From Pythium myriotylum (taxonomy: Eukaryota > Oomycota > Peronosporomycetes > Pythiales > Pythiaceae): DNA of 64,000 nucleotides. Where the stretch lies: contig JALJCQ010000016.1 in assembly GCA_023091665.1 (NCBI GenBank), positions 868,001-932,000 of the forward strand. Reading direction: 5' to 3'. The notes beneath the pieces are model-generated. The model was given only the letters and a program-made list of their open reading frames with translations, made no database searches and was not told the origin of the DNA. This document shows positions 50,690-60,707 of this stretch, piece by piece. Position 1 is the stretch's first letter, and each line of letters begins with the position of its first letter. The position numbers and the translations under genes are program-made.

Positions 50690-52165
50690 ATGGCGTTTCG
50701 AGTCATCACGTTTCTCGCGCTTGCTTTGATGGCCGTGGATGCCGGAAAGAACGTCGAGGGCGTTACACCTTCCAAATTCGACCACCGCCGCCTTGACGGT
50801 TTCTCCCCAGGCAACATGGCGCTCGGTTACTCGCCATTCCATCTCAGTGCGTACCCGAACAACGGGGGTCCCGTCAACATCGAGGCTCTCCGCGCTGGGA
50901 TCGAAGGCGACTTTCGCCAAATGAGTCAGTATGTCACGACCATCCGCGTCTTTTATGCACAACATTTTGGCATCCAAATCGCTCCACTTGCCGCCAAGTA
51001 CGGCCTCAAACTCTACCTCGGCGCGTACCTCACGGACGAGTCTTGGTGGAACGATGAGGCCAACGCGGCAGCAGACGCCATCAAGAAGTATGGCGGCAGC
51101 ACCGTCGTGGCAGTGTTTGTCGGCAGCGAGAACCTCGTTGGCTTTCAGCAGCGAAGCTGGCACATCATCAACAAGATCAATGATATCAAGAGGCGTGCTG
51201 GGGATGCTGCCCAAAACGTGCTCTACGGCACCGCGCAGCGCGTGACCGAGCTCTTGGACTCGCGCTTCGACTGGGATCTGCAACAGCTCCAGCAGCACCT
51301 CGACATCCTCGGCGTGAACATCTACCCATTTTTCAACAATGACTACGACGGCAACAATCCAACTGCTCTGCTCGACGCGCAATGGAACGCGGTTACGAGC
51401 AAGTGGAACACGGCGAAGATTTGTCTCATGGAGACGGGCTTCCCGACTGCCGGTGCACCGTCCTCCATCTCGCCAAATGTGCATCCAGGACTTGACGCCG
51501 CCGTGAACTACTACCGTGGTGTAGTGAACTGGACGCCCCGTACTGGTACATCATGTCCCAAGTTTTGGTTCCTGGGCTACGACCGACGTGCTGACGACCC
51601 GGCCGCGAACCCAGACCTTGAGCGATACTGGGGATTCTGGACTGCCGAGGGATCGGTAAAGCGCGAAGGTTTCCCTCTCCCACTAACCGATGGGGGCTCC
51701 CAACAGGAGAGCGGTTCGGTCTCAACCGACCGATGCCCTATCGAAGATGGCGTGGACTACACGGGGCGAGACGTCGGGAACAAGCCAGCCCCACGCGCAG
51801 AAGACTGCTTCGGCATCTGTGGCAGCTTCAGCGGATGCGGAGCCTTCACTTGGTCAAGCGACAACAGCGGTATGTGCTGGCTCAAAGCCGAGAAAGGATC
51901 CACGAAGCCCAACAGCGACGCTCGTTCAGGTGTCCTTTGTGAGTGCAACTCCGGTGTGACGAGCGAGGACGGCGTGGATTATGTTGGTAACGACGTCGGC
52001 AGTGTCCTCGGTGCAACAGCTCAGGCGTGCATCCCGGCCTGCCATGAGCACGCAGGCTGCCACGCATTTTCATGGACAAACACCAGCGGCGGCACGTGTT
52101 TCCTCAAGTCGGCCAAGGGCGCGACGATCCGGAAGGACGGAGTGGTCTCAGGTGTCGTGTGCTAA
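50690..52165 (+). CDS. Secreted GH17 beta-1,3-glucanase-like enzyme with two PAN/Apple modules
   Basis: 491 residues with a signal peptide (MAFRVITFLALALMAVDAG). The catalytic barrel fits glycoside hydrolase family 17: ALGYSPFHLSAYPN at the start, TTIRVFYA, the acid/base Glu in VFVGSENLVGF, GVNIYPFFN, and the nucleophile Glu in CLMETGFPTAG. The family acts on beta-1,3-glucans; oomycete walls consist largely of these, and so do some host walls. Two PAN/Apple modules form the C-terminus. The first (51748-51945) is almost identical at DNA level to the first module of the pepsin-like gene, and the last module matches that gene's last module through the stop and about 25 bp beyond. No intron is visible. 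Confidence 0.9.
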   Translation: MAFRVITFLALALMAVDAGKNVEGVTPSKFDHRRLDGFSPGNMALGYSPFHLSAYPNNGGPVNIEALRAGIEGDFRQMSQYVTTIRVFYAQHFGIQIAPLAAKYGLKLYLGAYLTDESWWNDEANAAADAIKKYGGSTVVAVFVGSENLVGFQQRSWHIINKINDIKRRAGDAAQNVLYGTAQRVTELLDSRFDWDLQQLQQHLDILGVNIYPFFNNDYDGNNPTALLDAQWNAVTSKWNTAKICLMETGFPTAGAPSSISPNVHPGLDAAVNYYRGVVNWTPRTGTSCPKFWFLGYDRRADDPAANPDLERYWGFWTAEGSVKREGFPLPLTDGGSQQESGSVSTDRCPIEDGVDYTGRDVGNKPAPRAEDCFGICGSFSGCGAFTWSSDNSGMCWLKAEKGSTKPNSDARSGVLCECNSGVTSEDGVDYVGNDVGSVLGATAQACIPACHEHAGCHAFSWTNTSGGTCFLKSAKGATIRKDGVVSGVVC

Positions 52166-52518
52166 GGCATCAAATCCAGACGCAGTGGTAGCCAGAGTGT
52201 AAGAGTGCTAGCCACCTTAATGCAGTTCGACATTCTCTTGAATAGGATGGCTTCATGAGCTGCTGATCCATATCGAAAGGATATATTACACTTCGTTACT
52301 CATGTGAGTTTATTTCGTTGTTGTGCTGCGAACGACGAGGGACTCTATCCTGTCCTTAAAAAAAATTGCGGTCTGGATCACGTTGAAAGCGTTAAACACC
52401 GCACTCAAACAAACATCGATAACTTCGAAGAGCGAAAAAGAGTGGAAGTTCCGTTAGAACGTGAGCCACCTAAGCAGGAACCTGGCTTGAAGCAATTCTT
52501 AATCTTCGTGATCCACTG
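52166..52518. other. Short convergent intergenic region
   Basis: 3' flanks of the GH17 gene (+) and the TPR gene (-). The first 25 bp after the GH17 stop match the pepsin-like gene's 3' flank. Nothing else is recognised. Confidence 0.5.
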
Positions 52519-54801
52519 CTAAATCGTGAGCCATTCGTGGCCTCCGTCATCGCCATGGTCTAACGCTGCACCTTTGATTTCGCTACTCAGCTCCATCAGC
52601 TGCTTGCGAACTTTGCGTGAGCGCCGGTCGTTGGGTCCAAAGTGACTCTCGAGCACGTACCACGCGGCACGAAGCTGCCGCTCGGCCTGCCGCAACTGAC
52701 CAACCTTGATGAGAAACATAGCCAAATCTCGCCCAGTCTCGGCTGCCTCAACGCTAAATTCGCCGTATCCGTCGACAGTTGCGTCATGTATTTTGGCAAT
52801 GATGTGTCGATGGTCTTCCAGTGTAGCCTTGGAATCGACTGACAGCCTTTGTCGCCAGGCATCAATCGCGTGGGCGCAGCTCTCGCGGCGTGTCGAGCCA
52901 GACCCGGCAAACTCTAGTGCGAACGAGTGAAAAAAGTCCCCAACCTGATTATACAAGAACACCGCCTGTGTCAAATCTTGCAACTGGAGGTGGTGGATTT
53001 TGGCGAGTTCGAGCTTGAGCCACATCGATGCTGGTACCGGCCCGTTGCATGACTCCTCGTAGATTGTGATTGCTTGCTCGTAGCACTTGATACTATCCCC
53101 CCACTCGAGCTTGTTCGCGTAGATTTGTGCGAGTGTAACGTGGACACTAGCTGTTGTGATGTGTCCTCGTCCAAAATTGTGATCTTGTATGCGCCATGCT
53201 TTAGTACAGTACTCAATCGCATCCTCTATGGCCGTCGCGTCAGGTCGAACGAACGAATGTGCCGAGTATTCTTTGAGTACTTCTTCTCGCGCTTTGATTT
53301 CTGCGTCTTTCTTAGACAGCGTCTTGCCCTTCTCACGTGCGGTGGTTTCGACAATATCGAGGACCTTTGCGCGCACCCGACGGGAACCTTCGATCGATGT
53401 GAGCCACTTGTTGGCCATTTCTAAGGCGGTCTTCTGGACCACACAGGTCTGTTGCTTGAAGCGCATGCTCAATGTCTCGGCCATCGCGAGATAAATAGGA
53501 ACCAGCTCATAGCTGTCGCTCCCGTGGGCCTGCTCGAGTTCGACAATAGCAATCTGCAATTGTCGGGTGGCATCGTCAAGCTGGCCTTTCCGCAAGAAAA
53601 ATCGACCGAAGAAGAATTTGAGTCGCGATCTCAGGTCGCGAGCCGGGTCGTTAGGATCCAGAAGATTGTCGCGGGGACCCACCTGAATACTTGCGCATGC
53701 GCACTCGACTACCTCACTCCACGTAATGAATGGATAGTTGATGCGAGAGGAAAGATTACGGAGTGCTTGTTGAACCCGAGATAAGATATGGTCACTGCAG
53801 TATTGGTCAAGTACGTCGATGAGGTTTTCGAGAGGTACAACACCGAGGTGAGAAGGGTCAAGTCGAGTGAATTCTCCTTTCAGCGTGCAGAGAGCACCTG
53901 CCGGGAATAGCGACTCACCAGCATGGACGAGATCCTGGAACATGGCACTCCATCTCCCCATCCGCTGGAGTAGCTCCTGCCAGTGGAGAACTGGCGCAGC
54001 ACCAAACAATTGATCAAGGTTGTTCGACTCGAAGACGGCACCGAGCGATTTGCTAGAACCAGCTTGTCGTTCAGACCAACTTGCGAGCTCTGTCTTCGAG
54101 ATTTGGCCATCACACGCGGCGTCTTTCTGCTTGCTATAGAAGAACTCTAACAGCGAATGCAAAGCTTCGTTGTCGCTGTCATCGCCCGCCTCTGAGACAA
54201 CATCCTGAGAGTTCTCGCACTGCTGCACTGCACGTGCTTCGTCGAGGCTCTTGAGAATCGTGGTGGCAACCATGATGTGGGCATGGGCTTGCTTCCACAA
54301 GTTCATCGTCGTGTAGGTCTCCGCAAGCTCGACCTCGGCTCGCACATAAGGAACGCTGTCGCGCGAGTACACCAATTTCGACAAGGCGAGCACACGCATA
54401 CGTCCACGTAGGAGCTGTTCGTAGGTAGAGACACCAGCGTCGTCGAAGAAGCGGTGAAAGAATGGATCAGTCGTAGCATCGTCGTCTTCGACGAAGGCAG
54501 GCTCAGCCACGGGGTCGTTCGGTAGATGTTGCTCGGGATCCTGACTGGAAGCAGCTGCCATCGTACGGCAGCGTTGCTGGTCACCGAGGGGCTTGGCAAA
54601 CTCGCCAATTCGGGCATGACCCGAGTTTTCGATCAGCTTGAGGTCGCGAACGAGCGCGGCACACAGCTCGTGAGATTCGAGCAGGCGCTGTTTCGGTGGA
54701 GCGCACAACCCTTGGTGAGTCCCGTCCGGTCTGCCTGATAGTCGATGAGGACTCGTCAGTCGCGGACGAGTGGGGAGGCGAGCGCTGGAAGAGTTGGTCA
54801 T
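52519..54801 (-). CDS. TPR-repeat protein with EF-hand-like segment
   Basis: An intron-free frame of 760 codons. The N- and C-terminal thirds have repeated helix pairs typical of tetratricopeptide repeats (RAEVELAETYTTMNLWKQAH; HVTLAQIYANKLEWGDSIK; DLAMFLIKVGQLRQAERQLR). The middle has one EF-hand-like loop (DAACDGQISKTE) and a weaker one (LDPSHLGVVPLEN), so calcium binding is possible. TPRs mediate protein-protein contact; I cannot name the partner or orthologue. The start is uncertain: 54801 is the longest, while the Met at 54561 (MAAASSQDPEQ) begins the better-ordered part. A promoter-like CATTTTCAC sits only a few bases before 54801 on the minus strand, which favours the inner start or a very short leader. 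Confidence 0.75.
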   Translation of the reverse strand: MTNSSSARLPTRPRLTSPHRLSGRPDGTHQGLCAPPKQRLLESHELCAALVRDLKLIENSGHARIGEFAKPLGDQQRCRTMAAASSQDPEQHLPNDPVAEPAFVEDDDATTDPFFHRFFDDAGVSTYEQLLRGRMRVLALSKLVYSRDSVPYVRAEVELAETYTTMNLWKQAHAHIMVATTILKSLDEARAVQQCENSQDVVSEAGDDSDNEALHSLLEFFYSKQKDAACDGQISKTELASWSERQAGSSKSLGAVFESNNLDQLFGAAPVLHWQELLQRMGRWSAMFQDLVHAGESLFPAGALCTLKGEFTRLDPSHLGVVPLENLIDVLDQYCSDHILSRVQQALRNLSSRINYPFITWSEVVECACASIQVGPRDNLLDPNDPARDLRSRLKFFFGRFFLRKGQLDDATRQLQIAIVELEQAHGSDSYELVPIYLAMAETLSMRFKQQTCVVQKTALEMANKWLTSIEGSRRVRAKVLDIVETTAREKGKTLSKKDAEIKAREEVLKEYSAHSFVRPDATAIEDAIEYCTKAWRIQDHNFGRGHITTASVHVTLAQIYANKLEWGDSIKCYEQAITIYEESCNGPVPASMWLKLELAKIHHLQLQDLTQAVFLYNQVGDFFHSFALEFAGSGSTRRESCAHAIDAWRQRLSVDSKATLEDHRHIIAKIHDATVDGYGEFSVEAAETGRDLAMFLIKVGQLRQAERQLRAAWYVLESHFGPNDRRSRKVRKQLMELSSEIKGAALDHGDDGGHEWLTI

Positions 54802-55092
54802 TGTGAAAATGGAAGAGGTTGCATTGTAGCTGAAGATAAGAAGCTCAAAATATATCTTGAAACGAGTCCACCAGTCTGAATTGTGTTGACCTGGTTTCTT
54901 GAAATACCTGGTACTGGCAGTGATCTTTTGGTCCCCAGCTAGTTAGGTCGACTGACATGCATGCGAATGAAATGCTACCGGAAGGTTGCCCGGGTGGGGT
55001 GACTATAAAATCAAAAGCAATCGTATTCCAATATCTATTGCGTGATGCTAGAGCATCTGAACTCACATGTAAACGCTTCCAACATACGCTGT
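54802..55092. other. Intergenic between the TPR gene and GH3 gene 3
   Basis: Contains the FPR-like CATTTTCAC (minus strand, about 54804-54816) for the TPR gene. No other feature is seen. Confidence 0.4.
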
Positions 55093-57510
55093 CTAGGCCG
55101 TTGAGGTGATGCCGATGGTAGAGTTGGTATCATCGCCCTCACTGATCGCAATCTGGATACCCTCGACCGCGGCTGGCTCGTTCAGACGGAACGGCACAAC
55201 GTTATCCACGATCGAGAACTTGGCGCAGAGGTCGCTGCCCAGGCTCGCACCGTACGGGTCGCACACAGTCTCGGGCTTGATAGCAATCACGTAGTCACCG
55301 TTCTCGGCCACGCGGTTGAAGCCCTGGCCGATCTGCGGCTTGAACACGCTCCAGTCCTTGTACGAGAGCTTGAACGAAACGGTCTTAGACTTGCCCGGAG
55401 ACAACTCGATCTTGTCGAATTTCTTCAGCATCTTGACCTCAGGCACCGAGAGCGAGCGGTATGGCTGCGTGAGGAAGAGCATGACGGTCTCCTTACCCTT
55501 GACCTTGCCGCTGTTAGTCACAGTGACACTGACTGTGATCGTGTCCTTCTCACCCGACACCGTGTTCTTAGACAACTTCAGGTTCGAGTACGTGAAGGTC
55601 GTGTAGCTGAGACCCGTGCCGAAGTCCCACTGCATCTTGCAGTAGCCATTCGCGCACTGGGTGTTCACGCGGTGGTTGTACGGGATGTCAACGTTAGCTG
55701 GGTCCTTCGGGTACGTGATCGGAAGACGGCCACTAGGGTTGACCTTGCCGTAGATGATCTCGGCGATGGCCTGACCACCGGCCTCACACGGCAGCATCGC
55801 GTCAATGACAGCGTGGACCGAAGATGGCAGGCCATTGAGCAGACGTGGACGACCTCCAACCAACACGACGATTACCTTCGTTCCGGTGGAGGCGAGCTGC
55901 TTGACGTACTCGATCTGACCAGTAGGCAGCGCGAGGTCATCGATGTCGCCCGGCTTCTCAGCGTACGTTGCTTCGCCCATGGCGACGACCGTGTACTGAG
56001 CCTTAGCCGCGAGCTCCTTAGCCTTGGCTAGATCTGCCGCCGAGTACGAGCCATCGGCGCTGAGGCCGTTGAAGTACGAGAACGAGCTCGAGTTGGTGCC
56101 GACGATACCTTCCATACCCTTCTTGATCGAAATGCCATTCGGGTACATGTCGTTACCCGAGAACCCTTGCCAACGAATGGTCCAGCCACCGCACAGGTTG
56201 CCGATGTCGTCAGCAGAGTGGCCCGTAAGGAAGACCGAGGCGGACTGAGGGATTGGAAGAACGTTGTCGTTGTTCTGGAGCAGCACGATCGACTCGCGAG
56301 CGAGATCCAGCGCGACTTCACGGTCCTTGGCCTGGCCAACCTTCTTAACGTCGTCCTGGCCTGGCACGGGGGTCTCGTAGAGGCCAAGCTCAAGCTTGGT
56401 CTTCACAATGCGGCGCGCCGACTCGCGGAGACGGTCAAGGTACTCTGGGTATGTCTTGAGCATGTCCTTAGCGTAGTCGATGAACGAGGTCTCGTACGGT
56501 ACCATGCTCATATCAATCGACGTCTGCGTGAGCGACATGCGCACGGCCTCGGCTCTCGTCTTGGCGACGCGGTGGAACGAGTTCAGGTTATCGATCTCGG
56601 CCCAGTCCGTGACGACAAAGCCCTCGAAGCCAATGTCGTGGCGGATGAGGTCGCGAAGGATCTTGGGGCTCGCCACGACCGGCTCACCGTTGATTGACAC
56701 GTAGTTCTCCATCGCAGTCTTAACACCGGCCTTGACCGCGTAGATGAACGGCAGCGAGAAGTAGTTGAGCAAATCGAAGTCCGAGAGCGTAACACCATCG
56801 CGGTCGTGGCCCGTGGGCGTCTTCGAGTAACCAACGTAGTGCTTCATGCACGCAGCGATGGCCTTGTTGGACTGCATGCCCTTGATGATGGCCGCGCCCA
56901 TGGTCGCGACCAAGTACGGGTCCTCACCAAAGGTCTCAAACGTACGCGCCCAGAGCTTGTTCTGCGAGATCTCGAGGATCGGGCCGAAGATCCAGTGGAT
57001 GCCGCCGGCGCCAGTGTCGCGGCCCGTGATTTGGCCCATCTTACGCACGAGGTCCGTGTTGAACGACGCGCCGGCATTGATCTGCTGGCCGAAGAGCGTG
57101 GCGTTCTGCGTGTAGATGGCGCCATGGACCGAGTCGACGCCGTAGATGATCGGGTGGCCGCCGTTCTCCGCCATGCTGATCTCCTGGATGCGCGTGATGA
57201 TCTTGCGCCACTCTTCCGCGGTCCAGCCGTACTTGCCGTTCTTGGGGCCGCCGGCGAAGGGGCTGTTGAGGTACGAGCCCACTTTCTGCTGCGCGAGCTG
57301 CTTGACCTTGGCCTCGTCGAGCGTGCCGTCCTGCAAGAGGATCGAATCGATGTTGATCTGGGTCATCTGGCCCAGGATGTCGTCCACCGTGAACTTGGAG
57401 ACAATGTCATCGGCGCGCTTGTCGATCGACGAAGCGGCGAGCGAGGACGGAGTAGTGAGCGCGAGCGCGAGCGCCGCGACGCAGAGCGGCTTCAACCACG
57501 ACGTGAGCAT
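55093..57510 (-). CDS. Secreted GH3 beta-glucosidase, gene 3
   Basis: About 805 residues from the start at 57510, which gives a signal peptide (MLTSWLKPLCVAALALALTT) and lies behind the core promoter. The open frame extends further upstream to 57765 but that part runs through the promoter. The same GH3 layout as genes 1 and 2 is present, including KHYVGYSKTP, GFVVTDWAEI and GGRPRLLNGL. It is diverged from genes 1 and 2 throughout, most strongly at the N-terminus (KRADDIVSKFTVDD; LLQDGTLDE). Its C-terminal segment around KIELSPGKSKTVSF resembles gene 1 rather than gene 2. Confidence 0.95.
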   Translation of the reverse strand: MLTSWLKPLCVAALALALTTPSSLAASSIDKRADDIVSKFTVDDILGQMTQINIDSILLQDGTLDEAKVKQLAQQKVGSYLNSPFAGGPKNGKYGWTAEEWRKIITRIQEISMAENGGHPIIYGVDSVHGAIYTQNATLFGQQINAGASFNTDLVRKMGQITGRDTGAGGIHWIFGPILEISQNKLWARTFETFGEDPYLVATMGAAIIKGMQSNKAIAACMKHYVGYSKTPTGHDRDGVTLSDFDLLNYFSLPFIYAVKAGVKTAMENYVSINGEPVVASPKILRDLIRHDIGFEGFVVTDWAEIDNLNSFHRVAKTRAEAVRMSLTQTSIDMSMVPYETSFIDYAKDMLKTYPEYLDRLRESARRIVKTKLELGLYETPVPGQDDVKKVGQAKDREVALDLARESIVLLQNNDNVLPIPQSASVFLTGHSADDIGNLCGGWTIRWQGFSGNDMYPNGISIKKGMEGIVGTNSSSFSYFNGLSADGSYSAADLAKAKELAAKAQYTVVAMGEATYAEKPGDIDDLALPTGQIEYVKQLASTGTKVIVVLVGGRPRLLNGLPSSVHAVIDAMLPCEAGGQAIAEIIYGKVNPSGRLPITYPKDPANVDIPYNHRVNTQCANGYCKMQWDFGTGLSYTTFTYSNLKLSKNTVSGEKDTITVSVTVTNSGKVKGKETVMLFLTQPYRSLSVPEVKMLKKFDKIELSPGKSKTVSFKLSYKDWSVFKPQIGQGFNRVAENGDYVIAIKPETVCDPYGASLGSDLCAKFSIVDNVVPFRLNEPAAVEGIQIAISEGDDTNSTIGITSTA

Positions 57511-57534
57511 GCTTGGTCTTGGGCGTCTCCTATC

Positions 57535-57557
57535 GGGAGAAGATTGGAGAATGAGCG
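57535..57557 (-). promoter_or_regulatory. Oomycete core promoter (Inr plus FPR) of GH3 gene 3
   Basis: Minus strand GCTCATTCTCCAATCTTCTC, about 27-46 bp before the ATG. Identical to the motif of GH3 gene 1, although the surrounding sequence is diverged. Confidence 0.7.
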
Positions 57558-58902
57558 ATCCGAGGCGACGGTCTCCGTGAAGCTGCGCCCATGGCCCAGG
57601 AGGAGGCCGATGGCTCGGGATCAACTGCATCATCCAACGTAGATTTCGTGGGAAGGTTGATGCCCTCGAGAGCAACGCTTTGGGCCAGGAGCCCCGTCCA
57701 TCGCACGCGCGAGTCTTCAACGAGCGGCGGTTCTTCAAGCGCGAGCCCGGGCTTCTGCTGCGCAAGTCACGCTGCGAATGCTGGCCGTCGCCTCTCCCAA
57801 GGCTTCAATGAACACTTGGCGGGATCAGATCTTTCTCGCAACCGACCGCTTCCGTCAGACGCGATGCTGCTGTTGTGCTGCGTGTACTGGGTGGTGGACA
57901 ATCTGGCGTCTGTCCATGCATGCTCATGTTCCCGCGGGCTGCTGGGAGATGACACAAGATCGGGGCTGCTTCGGGAAGGGTCAACCTGTCGAGAGCCGGA
58001 CGAGGTCGAGAGCTGCAACGCGAACGGTTTCTGTCCCTTATGCTTTTTCCAAGGTTTTTAAACTATACTTGATGTCGCTGCTGGGAGCTGGTATTGCGTG
58101 AAGTATTCGTTTTCAAGATCCGTGATGTGGATGATTTGCAGTGATCGGGTTGCAGTTAGGCGAGGGCTGAAGTAGTCGTCGCGCCTCTCCATCGCCAATG
58201 GTCTCCTCGGCTTGCTACTGTAGTTTTGCGTCTGTCTGCAAGCAAGATGATGCCGATCGAAGCATATCATAGACCCGCCAGCACCGGAAGCGAAACAGAT
58301 CGCGAGGCTTTGCAGACCCGGCATGACCCGCCTGGGAAGAAATCCAGTGGCGATTTCGAACGTTGAACTTGGGCTCGCCGACGACCACCAGGGGGGAAGG
58401 AACACCCTGGCGCCGATTAGTACCCTGCTCCGTGGGCGGCGTCAGCAGGTCAATGGGTGGAGCGCTCCGCGTACGTGCGCATGGGGGGTTCCCAGGTTCC
58501 CAGGGTCCCAGGGCGCGTCTTTGCGAGACACGCGCGCTTGCCCGTCATGAGCTCCGATCGTCTCGGTCGACTGCGTCCTGAGGGAGAACATGGCTGCCGA
58601 GTGCCGTCGTGCAGACGGTAGTGGGTGGCTCGTAGAGAGCGACACGCACGCAGACTCGCCAGTGGCGTTTAGTCGCATGGGCCGTCCATCACGCGCCCAT
58701 CAAAGCAGCGTCTCCGGATCAGCACACACTGCTCGATGCGTTGCCAGTGTTTGGCATCCATCACCAAACGTCATCGTCAACATGAGGAAACGAAAGGTCG
58801 CGGCGTTGTGGTCCACATGAAGGCGATCCTGGAAGGTTTCGTCGAAGCGGGAAGCCACGAGAGCCGAAGCCTCATCAGGTGGCGCGTCCGCGGACTCGGA
58901 CG
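57558..58902. other. Intergenic, divergent promoters of GH3 gene 3 and the MFS gene
   Basis: Several ORFs of 75-156 codons show no recognisable domain and overlap each other in both directions. I do not support a gene here. Confidence 0.4.
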
Positions 58903-60465
58903 ATGCGCGCGATGCTCGAGCACAACGTCAAGTTCGTCTTCCTCTTCACGGTCGCCTACTGGTCCGCCAACAGGTACGCAGCCGAGGTCCGTGTCAATGT
59001 CGATCATGGTCTCCTTTAACACTTGGACTCGGATAGCATCATCTCGCAGCAGGTCTTATCCGGGTACATCTACGTGTTGACGGGGTCGAATGAGCCCGTG
59101 GGCGTCGTCAAAGGGATCCAAGGGCTCACGCAGCTGCTGTTCGCGCTGCCAGCGGGCTTCGCGGCGGACCACTTGCGGCGCGACCGCATCCTCGCGTTCG
59201 CCGGCGTGCTGGGCATCGTCGCGGCGCTGCTGACGGCGCTCGCGTTCCAGATCGGCCACCTCGTGCTCATCTACTTGTCCTTTGCGCTCTGGGGCATCTT
59301 CACGGCGTTCCAGAGCCCCGCCATGGAGGCGCTGTTCGCCGACTCGGTGCCCTCGGGCCAACGGTCCATGCCGTTCACGCTCAAGCACATGGTGCTGAAT
59401 CTCGCGCTCGTGATCGGCCCGACGTGCGCGATCCTGCTCTTCGTCCACTACGGAGACGTTTGGGAGCTGCGCGTGCTGCGACCGGTTGTGCTCTTCGGTA
59501 CGTTCGTGGCGGCGCTGGCCATGGGCGCGCTCTTCATGTTCAACGACGACTTGGCCTACGAGAACCAGCAGCAGAAGCTCGCGATGGAGCGGCAGCTGCG
59601 ATCGATCGAGCGTAATTTCGACGCCGAGCTCAGCGATTGCAACGTCGGCGACGCGCTCATCGCGAGTATTCGCAACGAGACAAGTTACAGTGAGGCGCGC
59701 ACGCGAGGACCAAGCGAGATCTCGAATCTCTTGGGAGTGAGGAGCAAGGCGAGTTCGGCAAAGACCGCGTACTTGACGACGACAACAGAGTCTAGCGACA
59801 TCAGCTCCGAAGCTGGCGGCACCAAACTTCAGTCGGCCATCCCTCTTTTCTGCGGACTGGACCCCACGCATGTGCCGTACGTGCTCTTCGTGTCGGACTT
59901 CATCATCAGCAACGGCGCCGGTATGACCATCAACTTCTTCCCGCTCTTCTTCTACAAAGAGTTCGGGCTGACGCCTGTGCAAGTGCAGTGGCTCTTCGTG
60001 GCCCAGCCCATCTGCATCGGACTCGGTTCGATCCTGTCGCAGCTCTTGTCTCGCCTCGTCGGGCGCATGCCCGTGATCGCGACGACGCGCGCGCTCGGCA
60101 CTCTCTGTCTGCTGCTCATGTCGCAGGTCCACTTGCTCCAGCTCCAGTGCGCGCTCTTCCTCGTGCGCGCGACCATGATGAACTGCACAGAGCCGCTGCG
60201 CCGCTCGCTGCTCATGGACTTCGTGCCGCGCACGCAGCGCGCGCGCTGGAACTCGCTCGAGGGGCTCTCCATGTTCTCGTGGGCCGGCAGCGCCGTCATC
60301 GGCGGCTTCCTCGTCGACGCGCACGGCTACCGCTTCTGCTTCTTCGTGACCTCGCTCGTGTACATGCTCGGCGTCGCGCTCGAGCTCCTGCTCATCCCGA
60401 TCACGCGCTTCGCCGTCGAGGCGAGTCGCCCTCCACCATCGACGACCACCTTGGGGCGCCGTTGA
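58903..60465 (+). CDS. Major facilitator superfamily transporter
   Basis: Two exons, 58903-58973 and 59037-60465, joined by a 63-bp GT-AG intron. The junction codon is Ser and completes the first membrane helix (VKFVFLFTVAYWSAN, then SIISQQ). The protein of about 499 residues has repeated hydrophobic helices. A loop between helices 2 and 3 reads ALPAGFAADHLRRDR, the MFS signature region (G-x-x-x-D-x-x-x-R type). A hydrophilic central loop of about 90 residues (59570-59830) separates the two six-helix halves. The substrate is unknown. The second in-frame Met (58912) is also possible as start. A long antisense ORF over this gene is a composition artefact. Confidence 0.85.
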
Positions 60466-60707
60466 AAAGATCCGCTACATGGCTACATAAATACCGGTAC
60501 TAACTGCAATAAACCGGTTTCGGATCGGTTGTCTGGATCGCGCGCTTCTTTTTCTTCGCTCATCCTCGAAGGAAGCGAACCGCAGAAGGCCGCCGCGCTC
60601 CGCCTCGCCCGACGCCCTCGCGCCCCGCGACGCTCCGCCCATTGCGCCGTTCGCAAAGCGCGTCGCTCGCGCTCTCTCTTAAGACCGAAACCGCCGCCGA
60701 AAGGACC
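60466..60707. promoter_or_regulatory. Rab7 upstream region
   Basis: A 242-bp gap between the MFS stop and the Rab7 ATG must hold the promoter. No clear Inr/FPR motif is seen. Confidence 0.35.

Noticed and set aside
50510..51484. 324-codon antisense ORF over the GH17 gene
   Set aside because: The sense frame carries signal peptide, GH17 catalytic motifs and PAN modules. The antisense product has no motif.
59056..60324. 422-codon antisense ORF over the MFS gene
   Set aside because: Rich in Arg, Glu and His as expected from the mirror of a GC-rich hydrophobic gene. The sense strand has membrane helices and a valid intron.
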